Part shown: positions 54,795-62,825 of the stretch, piece after piece
How the letters are laid out: every line of letters starts with the position of its first letter
Numbering within the stretch: the first letter of the stretch is position 1
Source: Candidatus Saccharimonadota bacterium
GTDB lineage: Bacteria; Patescibacteriota; Saccharimonadia; Saccharimonadales; Saccharimonadaceae
DNA: 64,000 bases
Direction: 5' to 3'
NCBI GenBank assembly: GCA_900555265.1
Contig: UNSL01000004.1
Coordinates: 14,173 to 78,172 of the forward strand
Position numbers and translations under genes: made by a program
Notes under the pieces: generated by a model
Seen by the model: only the letters and a program-made list of their open reading frames with translations
Databases searched by the model: none
Told to the model about the DNA's origin: nothing

Positions 54795-56777
54795 ATGAAA
54801 AAGGGCGGGATTTACTTTAAGCCTCACGCAATTTCCAGATTTTGGCTAAGGAGATTGTGTGAAGTGGCATTACTGAGCTGTTTCACAATCATTCTTTTAT
54901 ACGCATGGGCACGATTCATACCGACCGGCTATCAACTACCAATCGGATTATCGGTCTCAGATTTGGCAGCTAGCGTGGCAGGAATCGGCAGCTTAATTGT
55001 GCTGATTTTATGTTTTTGGCTTCCTAGAAAACACGAAACTGAAATCGGAATTTTTGTATATTTATTAACCGTCGCCGTCGCCACGACCACCATAATTACC
55101 AGCGGCGGAGTCGTTTCGCCATTCCTAGTTATGTGGATTATCGTGGCAATTTTCGCAGGATTTTTCGGCGCAATAATCTTAGGAATGATGGGACTTTTGG
55201 TTATTTTACAGATTATAGCCACCAGCGTTCAACAGGGAGTAAATATACAATTCATCATCGGCTACCTATTCTTCGGATTTTTGCCTTTGATTTTTAGCCT
55301 TGTTCTATGGATTCGCCGCCAAAAAACTGACGACAATACGTCCAGCTTGGAGAATAAACTTTCCGCGGTTGAGAGCAAATCTGACGTAGTGATTAATGCC
55401 ATCGACGACGGCGTTCTGGCTATTTCCAAAGATGGCAACATCGAACTGATAAACCCATCCGCCCAGCAAATCATCGGCTGGGACCAAGGCGACGCGCTCG
55501 GACTCAACTGGAAAAGCGTCTTAAAACTCGTAACCTCAGACGGAAAAGACGTAGAAGACCTCGAGAATCCAATAGCCCAGTCCTTATCAAAAAACCAGCC
55601 AACACACAACGATAAATTATTCCTATTGACCAGCTCTGAAAAACGCATTTTAGTGTCAATCGTCAGCTCTCCAGTTGGCACAGACGGCGAAGGAATCATC
55701 GTAGTTTTCCGCGACATCACCAAAGAAAAAGCCGAGGAGCGCGAACAAGCCGAGTTTATTTCCACCGCCAGCCACGAGATGCGCACGCCAGTTGCGTCAA
55801 TTGAAGGCTATTTGGGTCTGGCGTTAAATCCAGCCACCGCACATATTGACGAAAAGGCGCGAGATTTCATCACCAAAGCCCACGAGTCAGCCCAGCATTT
55901 GGGACGGTTATTCCAAGATCTCCTCGACATTAGCAAAGTTGAAGACGGGCGAATGAAAAATAACCCGAAGATCATCAACGTAAACGAATTTTTAAAGGAT
56001 ATTTTTGATGGTCTAGCAACAAAAGCTGATGAAAAGCAGCTCAATTACATCTTTATGCCAGACATAGTTGGCGAGAGTAAAGAGAAGTCGTTGCAGCCAA
56101 TTTTTTATGCCAATATTGATCCCGACCATTTTAGGGAAGTCGTCAGTAATTTGATTGAGAATGCCATCAAGTACACGCCATCGGGCGAAGTTGTCGTCAA
56201 TGTTACCGGCGACGATAAGCAGATTTCTGTAAGCGTGAAAGATAGCGGCATTGGCATTCCCGCCGAAGATATTCCGCATTTATTCCAGAAATTTTATCGA
56301 GTGGACAATTCTGACACGCGAGAAATTGGCGGAACTGGCTTAGGGCTATATTTGAGCCGTCGTTTAGCCGAGGCGATGTCTGGAAACTTGCGAGTTGAAA
56401 GCAAATATAAAGAGGGGAGTACTTTCTATCTGGAAATTCCTCGTATGAGTAGCTCAGAAGCTAAGCAGCGACTGGAATCTACGGAAGCTGAAAGTTCTAA
56501 AGATTCAATGCAAGATTCTACCGTTCCAGAAGAAACTGAAATTGCCACAGAAGAGAAGACGGAAGATGTCGCAACTGAAAATAATAGCGAGATTGCCGAT
56601 TCAAATCCAGCCGTAATCACAACTCCAGAAAACCCAGCTCCAGCCGTGCCCGCAGCTACGATAACCCAGCCAGAAATTCCACATCCAGCCAGAAATTCTT
56701 CCGAGCCGACGTTGGCTGAAATTGAGGAAGAGTTGCACAAAAAGCGCCAGCAATTGTCCGTACCTGGTCGCGAATAA
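54795..56777 (+). CDS. Multi-helix PAS sensor histidine kinase with long C-terminal tail
   Basis: A 660-residue kinase. Start at 54795 because CATAAT ends 6 nt upstream; an earlier in-frame start would lie in the divergent gene. Five membrane helices (about 20-200), a PAS domain (about 235-315: VINAIDDGVLAISKDGNIELINPSAQQI), HisKA with His at about 327 (STASHEMRTPVASIEGY), HATPase (NLIENAIKYTPSG, GTGLGLYLSRRL) and a tail of about 100 Glu/Ser/Pro/Ala-rich residues ending PTLAEIEEELHKKRQQL. The tail is unusual. Confidence 0.93.
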   Translation: MKKGGIYFKPHAISRFWLRRLCEVALLSCFTIILLYAWARFIPTGYQLPIGLSVSDLAASVAGIGSLIVLILCFWLPRKHETEIGIFVYLLTVAVATTTIITSGGVVSPFLVMWIIVAIFAGFFGAIILGMMGLLVILQIIATSVQQGVNIQFIIGYLFFGFLPLIFSLVLWIRRQKTDDNTSSLENKLSAVESKSDVVINAIDDGVLAISKDGNIELINPSAQQIIGWDQGDALGLNWKSVLKLVTSDGKDVEDLENPIAQSLSKNQPTHNDKLFLLTSSEKRILVSIVSSPVGTDGEGIIVVFRDITKEKAEEREQAEFISTASHEMRTPVASIEGYLGLALNPATAHIDEKARDFITKAHESAQHLGRLFQDLLDISKVEDGRMKNNPKIINVNEFLKDIFDGLATKADEKQLNYIFMPDIVGESKEKSLQPIFYANIDPDHFREVVSNLIENAIKYTPSGEVVVNVTGDDKQISVSVKDSGIGIPAEDIPHLFQKFYRVDNSDTREIGGTGLGLYLSRRLAEAMSGNLRVESKYKEGSTFYLEIPRMSSSEAKQRLESTEAESSKDSMQDSTVPEETEIATEEKTEDVATENNSEIADSNPAVITTPENPAPAVPAATITQPEIPHPARNSSEPTLAEIEEELHKKRQQLSVPGRE

Positions 56778-56829
56778 TAGCCATAAGGGCTATGGATTTT
56801 TTGTCAAAACTTCAGTATAGTATAAATAT

Positions 56830-57840
56830 ATGACAAAAATTTTATTGGTTGAGGACGACAAAAGTTTACGCGAAATTTACGGCGTACGACTTTTGGCGGA
56901 GGGCTACGATATCGTTTCGGCGGGCGACGGCGAAGAAGCTCTGGCCATGGCAATTAAAGAACGTCCGCGATTAATTTTAAGCGACGTGATGATGCCGAAA
57001 ATTTCCGGATTTGATATGTTGGACATTTTACGCTCGACGACAGAAACAAAAGACGTTAAAGTTATTATTATGACCGCACTGTCATCAGAAGATCAGCGAA
57101 AACGCGGCGAGCAACTTGGCGCTGATAAATACTTGGTGAAATCTCAGGTAGGAATAGAGGACGTCGTGAGGGCAGTTCACGAAACCTTGGGCGACCTTCC
57201 GGGAGTCGGCACAAATCCAGTGCCAGTTTCACAACCAGCTCATACATATGAGCCAGTCGCTCCAGCACCTCAGCCAACTCCAGCAGCGCCGCAGCCAGTT
57301 ACTAGACCTGACGTCTCTTCATTGTCGCCGCAACCAGCTGTCCCCACTGCAACGCCAACGACTCCTGCAGTAAATCCACTTATGCAGCAACATCCGCAAC
57401 AGGCATTCGCGCCGGCGCCGCAGCCACTACCTCAGCCAACTCCAGCAGCGCCGCAACCGGTTTCGATACCTCAGCCCCAGCCGACAACCCTACCACAACC
57501 CATGGCGCCATTTTCATCGCCTGCGCCGCGACCTTCAGGGCTTGGTGATCGTGTGATTCAACCTTTGCCAGCTGACGACTCTCAGAATTCTGTAGATATT
57601 TCCAAGCTTATGGCACAAGAATTGGACAATACACAGACTATTTCTCAACCAACTCCAGGGCCTCAATCAGCGCAAGCTCCAGCGCCGCAACCGATTCCAG
57701 CGCCTCAGCCAGCACCAAATCCTATTGAGCAAGCTAGCGTAACACCTCAGGTCCAAGCGCAGCCTCAGGAGCAAAACATTCCACATCAACCATCAGAACC
57801 TCAGTCACCACAATTTCCACCGATAAATCTGCAACAATGA
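56830..57840 (+). CDS. Response regulator with proline/glutamine-rich tail
   Basis: 336 residues: receiver domain 1-120 (acidic pair 9-10, Asp52 in LILSDVMMPK, Lys in YLVKSQVG), then about 215 residues of low-complexity Pro/Gln/Ala with short repeats such as PAPQPTPAAPQPV. No DNA-binding domain. Encoded 52 bp after the PAS kinase and surely its partner. The tail may bind or phase-separate with other proteins, as in scaffold or polar proteins. TATAGT box near the start. Confidence 0.92.
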   Translation: MTKILLVEDDKSLREIYGVRLLAEGYDIVSAGDGEEALAMAIKERPRLILSDVMMPKISGFDMLDILRSTTETKDVKVIIMTALSSEDQRKRGEQLGADKYLVKSQVGIEDVVRAVHETLGDLPGVGTNPVPVSQPAHTYEPVAPAPQPTPAAPQPVTRPDVSSLSPQPAVPTATPTTPAVNPLMQQHPQQAFAPAPQPLPQPTPAAPQPVSIPQPQPTTLPQPMAPFSSPAPRPSGLGDRVIQPLPADDSQNSVDISKLMAQELDNTQTISQPTPGPQSAQAPAPQPIPAPQPAPNPIEQASVTPQVQAQPQEQNIPHQPSEPQSPQFPPINLQQ

Positions 57841-58544
57841 TAAGCCCAGACACAAAGCAAGGATCTTGGCGCCTCAACAAATTCGTGGCGCTTTGCTTGG
57901 GCGTTTCCAGGCGGAAGGCTGACGAATTGATAGAGAAGGGAAAGATTACTATTGACGGTCAGCCCGCCAGATTGGGTCAACAAATTTCTGACGCAAATAA
58001 AATTTCCTATAACGGCAAATTGCTAGAATTGCAATCCAAACAGCTCATCATCCTACATAAGCCAACTGGATATCTTTGTTCGCGCGCCTCTCAGGGCGGC
58101 GTTCCGACAATCTACAAATTGCTACCGAAGAATCTTCACCACTTAAAACCCGTTGGTCGCCTGGATAAAGACAGTTCTGGGCTGATTCTGATGACGAACG
58201 ACGGCGATTTTGCGCACAGCATGACACATCCGTCGTTTTACAAGATTAAGCAATACCTCGTTACAATCGACCAGCCACTGCAGCCTTTGCATCGCCAAAT
58301 GATCAATGATTTTGGCGTGCAGCTTCCTGACGGGCGCAGTCAATTGACGCTAGAAAGACAACACGAAGGTGATGATTATCGCTGGATAGTCGAAATGAGC
58401 GAGGGAAGAAATCGTCAAATTCGGCGAACTTTCGATGTGCTAGGCTACACTGTCAAAAAACTCCACAGAACAAACTTTGGCAATTATTCGCTCGGCGACC
58501 TCAAAAGAGGCGAATGGCGAGAAGAGAAATTCACAAATTCATAA
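57837..58544 (+). CDS. Pseudouridine synthase, RsuA/RluB family
   Basis: A 235-residue rRNA pseudouridine synthase. S4 RNA-binding domain at about 10-60 (RLNKFVALCLGVSRRKADELIEKGKITI), then the catalytic domain with GRLDKDSSGLILMTNDG (catalytic Asp) and GRNRQIRRTFDVLGYTVKKLHRTNFGNYSLG. Starts inside the preceding gene by 4 bp (ATGA). Confidence 0.94.
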   Translation: MISPDTKQGSWRLNKFVALCLGVSRRKADELIEKGKITIDGQPARLGQQISDANKISYNGKLLELQSKQLIILHKPTGYLCSRASQGGVPTIYKLLPKNLHHLKPVGRLDKDSSGLILMTNDGDFAHSMTHPSFYKIKQYLVTIDQPLQPLHRQMINDFGVQLPDGRSQLTLERQHEGDDYRWIVEMSEGRNRQIRRTFDVLGYTVKKLHRTNFGNYSLGDLKRGEWREEKFTNS

Positions 58545-58627
58545 TTTACTCCGCGGCTCTTTACATTTTACAGTAAATATTGTAATATAGCTTTTATGTT
58601 AAATTTGACAGAAAGTATAATTGTAAA

Positions 58628-59191
58628 ATGGAAACACTAAACACACGTGATAAATTAGAATTGTCAAGGAAATTAGCCAGAATATCCCTAAACGGAATAT
58701 GCGCAGATCTTAAAGCTGATACTGAGTATGGACATGACAAGATAACCGAAGTATATTCAGGAAAAAAGAGAGAACTCCCCATAGACATCACCGAGAAGCA
58801 AATATCAGATTATGCAAAATTAGTTGTTAAGCTAGAAGAAATAGCAGAATCTCTAGATCTGGAAACTTTACCCACAATAGACGGCAGTAATTACTATCTG
58901 CTTGACCTAGAAAAAGGCGGTGGCGTAATCATATCCAAAAAACAGACAGAAGGTTCTCGTGTATATATCGCAGACAAACTAGTATTTAAAACAGACGGAA
59001 CTGTTAACACAGAATATCTCCAGCTTCGACCGTTTAATAAAGACGGTCAGATTGCTCCATTAGATTATACAAAGATAGCACGCTCATGCAGTAATCGTAT
59101 CAATTATCATCACAATAATCCCAAAGGAGTTATAGCTGTTGCATTTAATAAAAATAGAAGAGACCTCCAATACAATAGTCGAAATAGCTAA
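58628..59191 (+). CDS. Hypothetical protein, AT-rich orphan
   Basis: A 187-residue soluble protein I do not recognise. N-terminal half is helical and charged, C-terminal half (about 100-187) beta-rich, with DGSNYYLLDLEKGGGVII. TATAAT 58616-58621 ends 6 nt before the ATG. The gene is more AT-rich than its neighbours and stands alone between two housekeeping genes. Confidence 0.7.
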   Translation: METLNTRDKLELSRKLARISLNGICADLKADTEYGHDKITEVYSGKKRELPIDITEKQISDYAKLVVKLEEIAESLDLETLPTIDGSNYYLLDLEKGGGVIISKKQTEGSRVYIADKLVFKTDGTVNTEYLQLRPFNKDGQIAPLDYTKIARSCSNRINYHHNNPKGVIAVAFNKNRRDLQYNSRNS

Positions 59192-59212
59192 AAAATGATA
59201 TAATTTATAATC

Positions 59213-60646
59213 ATGTCTAAATTACCAACAGTCGCCATCATCGGGCAAGCCAACGTCGGCAAAAGCTCATTATTCAATCGCTTGACGCGCTCTCGCACGG
59301 CCATAGTCGCCAGGGAAGCTGGCACGACACGCGACAATGTCGTTGGTAAAGTTTCGTACAAACGACGCAACGTAGATTCTGCGCCGTCAGATGACTATTC
59401 GCAATTTTGGCTCATCGACACAGCCGGACTGAAAACTGCCGAGGACGAATTCGAGGCGACCATTCAGGACCAAATTGCTGACGCGTCTGCCGCTGCCGAC
59501 GTAATCCTCGTAACCGTCGACTCCACCGTATATCCTTCCGACGCCGATCGACAATTGGCCAAAAAAGCTCTAAAAAGCGGCAAGCCAGTCATTCTAATCG
59601 CCAATAAAGCAGACTTAAAAGGCTCTCTTTCTATTGACGAATTCAAACGACTCGGCATTAAAAACATCATAAAAACTTCCGCCGAGCACAGCATTGGCAT
59701 TTCGGAGCTTCTTGATAGCATTGCCGAGCTTATTCCGCCAGCCACCGAAACCGCACCTGACGATATCATTCGTGTTGCACTAATCGGCCGCCCGAACGTC
59801 GGCAAGAGCAACCTGTTCAATGCTTTGGCGGGCAAGCAGCAAGCCATCGTCGCCAACGTCGCCGGCACAACTCGCGACGTCAACCGCGTTCAGGTTCGTT
59901 ATCACGGTCAGACGATTGAACTGCTCGACACCGCTGGAGTTCGCCGCCAGGGAAAGCAGGAAACTGGAATTGAAAAGTTCTCAGTTCTTCGCACCATGCA
60001 AGCCATCAACGAGGCCGACGTTTGCCTGCTTCTTATGGACGTCAATGAGCTTAACGTTCAATTGGATCAGCGCCTAGCTGGAATTATTGACGAGGCGGGC
60101 AAGGGGCTTGTTCTGGTCGTCAGCAAATGGGACTCCGTCGAGGGTAAAGACGCTTATACTCATGATGAAATTGCGCCACAAATCAGCTATAATTTCAAGT
60201 TCACGCCGTACGCACCGTTAATATTCACTTCTTCCGTCACAGGACAGAATGTCGCTAAGTTATTCGACCTAGCGCTTGATATCTATAAGCGTCGTCGCCA
60301 AGAATGTAAAACTCGTGTCTTAAACGACATTTTACAGAAAGCCATCGCCGCACATCCGCCAGCTGGCCTGAAAAACTCACATCCGAAACTTCGTTACATT
60401 GTCCAGACTGACGTTGCTCCGCCGTGGTTCGTTATATACGGTAGCAATCTGAAATTCGTCCACTGGAGCTACAAGCGTTATCTGGAGCGAACTCTGCGTG
60501 AAGCTTTCAATTTTGCGGGAACGCCGATTAAAATGTCTTTCCGTGACGAAAAGCAATTAAAAGCCAACCGTGAACGCGTTGCGCGCGGTCTGGCGCCGGT
60601 CACAAAGGCCTACAAGCAGGCTAAGAACGCCGAAAAACAGCTATAA
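59213..60646 (+). CDS. der: Ribosome-associated GTPase Der (EngA)
   Basis: A 477-residue double GTPase needed for 50S assembly. First G domain: GQANVGKSSLFNRLTRSR, DTAGL, NKAD; second: GRPNVGKSNLFNALAG, DTAGVRRQG, SKWD; then the KH-like domain (IVQTDVAPPWFVIYGSN). TATAAT 59199-59204 lies 8 nt before the ATG. Cassette D begins immediately after its stop. Confidence 0.97.
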   Translation: MSKLPTVAIIGQANVGKSSLFNRLTRSRTAIVAREAGTTRDNVVGKVSYKRRNVDSAPSDDYSQFWLIDTAGLKTAEDEFEATIQDQIADASAAADVILVTVDSTVYPSDADRQLAKKALKSGKPVILIANKADLKGSLSIDEFKRLGIKNIIKTSAEHSIGISELLDSIAELIPPATETAPDDIIRVALIGRPNVGKSNLFNALAGKQQAIVANVAGTTRDVNRVQVRYHGQTIELLDTAGVRRQGKQETGIEKFSVLRTMQAINEADVCLLLMDVNELNVQLDQRLAGIIDEAGKGLVLVVSKWDSVEGKDAYTHDEIAPQISYNFKFTPYAPLIFTSSVTGQNVAKLFDLALDIYKRRRQECKTRVLNDILQKAIAAHPPAGLKNSHPKLRYIVQTDVAPPWFVIYGSNLKFVHWSYKRYLERTLREAFNFAGTPIKMSFRDEKQLKANRERVARGLAPVTKAYKQAKNAEKQL

Positions 60647-60647
60647 A

Positions 60648-60698
60648 ACCACATTTTTGACAAAATCCATTGACATTTTATTCTATTAGTGATATATA
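60648..60698 (+). promoter_or_regulatory. Promoter of cassette D
   Basis: TTGACA (60670-60675), 17-bp spacer ending in ATTAGTGA, TATATA (60693-60698). Bases 60648-60674 equal 5896-5922 exactly. It begins at the der stop, so no other promoter can serve the cassette. Confidence 0.88.
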
Positions 60699-60704
60699 TA
60701 TATT

Positions 60705-60795
60705 AGCTTTCACAATGTGTGTTAGCTTGCGTCAAATCGACGCACCGTTCTGTGGAGAGTTTATTTCTCCGCCCGACTCCAGAAGAGGAGTTATC
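60705..60795 (+). promoter_or_regulatory. Structured leader of cassette D
   Basis: Three small hairpins: TGCGTC/GACGCA, GGAGA/TCTCC and ACTCC/GGAGT. The last covers the SD GAGGAG, so opening it could control translation of the next gene. Confidence 0.55.
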
Positions 60796-61047
60796 ATGGG
60801 AGAAGGATTTCTCAAAGCAATGATGATCATCGCGCTTGGGATGGTCGCTGGAGCTGGCCTCGCGGGAGGTCTCGCGGGAGGTCTTCTGGGAGGTATTGTC
60901 ACGATGGGGACAGGGGCTCCTGTCTCTATCACTGCTCCGATTGGAGCAGTGATTGGAGCGGGGGCAGCCGGTACGCTAACGTACCGGCGCATCTGGTACG
61001 GAAACAACAAGAGGGATAACGATCCTCATGTTGACGGCCAGGCATAA
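60796..61047 (+). CDS. 83-aa glycine-zipper membrane protein of cassette D
   Basis: An 83-residue protein with two hydrophobic segments: residues about 5-38 with repeated GxxxG spacing (VAGAGLAGGLAGGLLGGIV) and about 45-63 (ITAPIGAVIGAGAAGTL), then a charged tail (YRRIWYGNNKRDNDPH). Glycine zippers occur in pore-forming toxins, holin-like proteins and class II bacteriocins. It has no double-glycine leader. SD GAGGAG precedes the ATG at 60796; an earlier in-frame ATG at 60670 lies in the promoter and is not used. Confidence 0.7.
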   Translation: MGEGFLKAMMIIALGMVAGAGLAGGLAGGLLGGIVTMGTGAPVSITAPIGAVIGAGAAGTLTYRRIWYGNNKRDNDPHVDGQA

Positions 61048-61055
61048 GCCTGCTT

Positions 61056-61169
61056 GAAAATAGCTCGCTTGAAAATAGACTCAATTCGGTTAGAAATGCA
61101 GATTTTGCGTTTCCTGGATTAAATCTAGTTTTCAGCTTGAGCACGTTTTCGAGCGGGCTATTTTCTTTT
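61056..61169 (+). terminator. Long rod-like hairpin at the end of cassette D
   Basis: GAAAATAGCTCGCT (61056-61069) pairs over 14 bp (one T-G) with 61152-61165, followed by TTTTATAAC. Inside lie GCTTGAAAATAG/CTAGTTTTCAGC and AAATGCA/TGCGTTT helices. GCTTGAAAATAG is present twice in tandem (61052 and 61067), so two registers are possible. It can act as terminator, but the T-run is short; read-through would reach the ribozyme. Confidence 0.6.
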
Positions 61170-61188
61170 ATAACGAATCTTAGCTGTA

Positions 61189-61241
61189 TTCGCTCCATAG
61201 ATGCGTATCTATGCTGATGAGTCGGAAACGACGAAAGCGAA
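61189..61241 (+). ncRNA. Hammerhead ribozyme, type III
   Basis: All conserved core elements are present in order. Stem III 5' strand TTCGCT (61189-61194), cleavage-site C (61195), stem I CATAGAT-GCGT-ATCTATG (61196-61213), core CTGATGA (61214-61220), stem II GTCG-GAAA-CGAC (61221-61232), core GAA (61233-61235) and stem III 3' strand AGCGAA (61236-61241), a perfect 6-bp match to the first strand. Predicted self-cleavage is between 61195 and 61196. Stems I and II are closed, stem III open. It lies on the plus strand between the end of cassette D and the convergent cobW-like gene. Confidence 0.9.
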
Positions 61242-61244
61242 CTT

Positions 61245-62213
61245 TTATTCAAACATCATCAATTGTGCCGACAAAACTTCACGCGTAACTTCATCCGCAC
61301 GTTCACCAATTAGCACAATTTTTGCCGGCTCTCCCGCCGCAGAATTAGCTATTTGAATCTGATTTTCCGTTGCCTCCAAATGATGCCGCACGCCATTATC
61401 ATCAATAAAACAGCCCTTCATTCGCCTGAGTTTATAAGCATCAAAAAGTTCCGGCCAAATTTTCTCCAGAGTCGCCGCAGCAATTTTCATACCAGAAACA
61501 TCCAGCACAGCATACGTCGGATTATCCGGCACGACCAACTCGCCGTCGTACTTATCAAAAAACGCCAACAAACCCGACGGCGTCGTCATTTTATTGATAT
61601 CAAATTTACCTCGTGGCGCGCTCAATATTTTTCCGTAGGGCAGGGAGCTCAGCTTGGATTCATACTGCAGTCGCTCGTCATCACTTAGCAGATCTTCTTT
61701 GGTCACTAAAATCATATCCGCCGCTTGCAACTCAATTTCATGCGCCGGCTCAATTCCATGTAAAATCTCATGCGCATCAATAACATAAAAACTCTGCGCC
61801 AACTCGTACTTATTGAATATTTGTGCATTAATCAATTTCTCGACCAAATTCATCGTTCGCGCCACACCAGTAGCCTCGATAAACACTGGGGCGGGGGAAT
61901 TGCGACAAAAGTCAAGTAACATTCGCGTCAATGCATGCTTCGACGAACAACAGACACAATCGCCAGCCAAAGTCGTCACAATATCCGCCAACTTTTCCAA
62001 ACGATAACCGTCAACGTTTTCATTAGCATATTCATTCTCAATCACCCGAGAACCCTTATAGTCACTTTGTTGCAATAAGAACTCAAGGACACTAGTTTTC
62101 CCAGCGCCCAACGAGCCATTCACCAAATATAACGGAACTTTATCGATAATCGCTCGCCCATCATCAAACGGCGCATTAATGCTAAATTCCAAATCATCGT
62201 CACGTTTTGCCAT
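61245..62213 (-). CDS. CobW/COG0523 family GTPase (metal chaperone-like)
   Basis: A 322-residue G3E GTPase that inserts or allocates a metal, often zinc. Walker A NGSLGAGKTS at about 32-41, ENEYANENVD switch, the metal motif CVCC at about 86-89 (GDCVCCSS) and FIEATGVA. I choose the start at 62213: a TATAAT lies 6 nt before this ATG, and the upstream in-frame ATGs overlap the divergent pth promoter. Its stop ends 3 nt from the hammerhead ribozyme. Confidence 0.92.
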   Translation of the reverse strand: MAKRDDDLEFSINAPFDDGRAIIDKVPLYLVNGSLGAGKTSVLEFLLQQSDYKGSRVIENEYANENVDGYRLEKLADIVTTLAGDCVCCSSKHALTRMLLDFCRNSPAPVFIEATGVARTMNLVEKLINAQIFNKYELAQSFYVIDAHEILHGIEPAHEIELQAADMILVTKEDLLSDDERLQYESKLSSLPYGKILSAPRGKFDINKMTTPSGLLAFFDKYDGELVVPDNPTYAVLDVSGMKIAAATLEKIWPELFDAYKLRRMKGCFIDDNGVRHHLEATENQIQIANSAAGEPAKIVLIGERADEVTREVLSAQLMMFE

Positions 62214-62256
62214 ATGCTTATTATACGTCATTTTCACAAGGTGATATACTAAGTCT

Positions 62257-62817
62257 ATGAAAGTCATCTTAGCGTTGGGAAATCCAGGCGAAAAATACAC
62301 AAACACGCGGCATAATGCTGGGTTTTTGGCTATTGATAAATTTGCGTCAGAGCAGGGAAAAACCTTTTCGAACAAACCGAAGTTCTCCGCTGACATTGCC
62401 GAATTGAATATTTCTGGAGAAAAAATCCTGCTGGTTAAGCCAACTACTTTTTACAACGAGGTCGGAATTTCCGCTCGAGCAATCTTAGATTTTTACAAAT
62501 TGACATTGGACGATCTATTAATTATTCACGACGACACGGCACTGGATTTTGGTAAAATTCGAACCCGCAAGGGCGGACGAGACGCGGGCAGCAACGGATT
62601 GAAATCTCTGCATTCTCACATCGGATCAGACTTTTGGCATATTCGTATTGGCACAGATAATTTGCTCAGACGCCAAGTCGGTGACGTAGATTTTGTCCTA
62701 GGCAAGTTCAACTCAGACGAGCAGAAAATTCTCCAAAGCTGGATATTGCCCGAATCAATTAATTTGATAGAAAAGTTTATTAACGGAACTATCGAGCCGT
62801 TCAGTATAAAATATTAA
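62257..62817 (+). CDS. pth: Peptidyl-tRNA hydrolase
   Basis: A 186-residue Pth that releases peptides from stray peptidyl-tRNA. LGNPGEKYTNTRHNAGF includes the catalytic His, LLVKPTTFYNEVG and IIHDDTALDFGKIRTRKGGRDAGSNGLKSL are typical. TATACT 62245-62250 ends 6 nt before the ATG. Confidence 0.96.
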   Translation: MKVILALGNPGEKYTNTRHNAGFLAIDKFASEQGKTFSNKPKFSADIAELNISGEKILLVKPTTFYNEVGISARAILDFYKLTLDDLLIIHDDTALDFGKIRTRKGGRDAGSNGLKSLHSHIGSDFWHIRIGTDNLLRRQVGDVDFVLGKFNSDEQKILQSWILPESINLIEKFINGTIEPFSIKY

Positions 62818-62825
62818 ACCAGATT

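Noticed and set aside
57240..57800. Repeats in the regulator tail as a CRISPR or tandem repeat locus
   Set aside because: The repeats are imperfect, in frame and encode Pro/Gln/Ala-rich protein; there is no constant spacer length.
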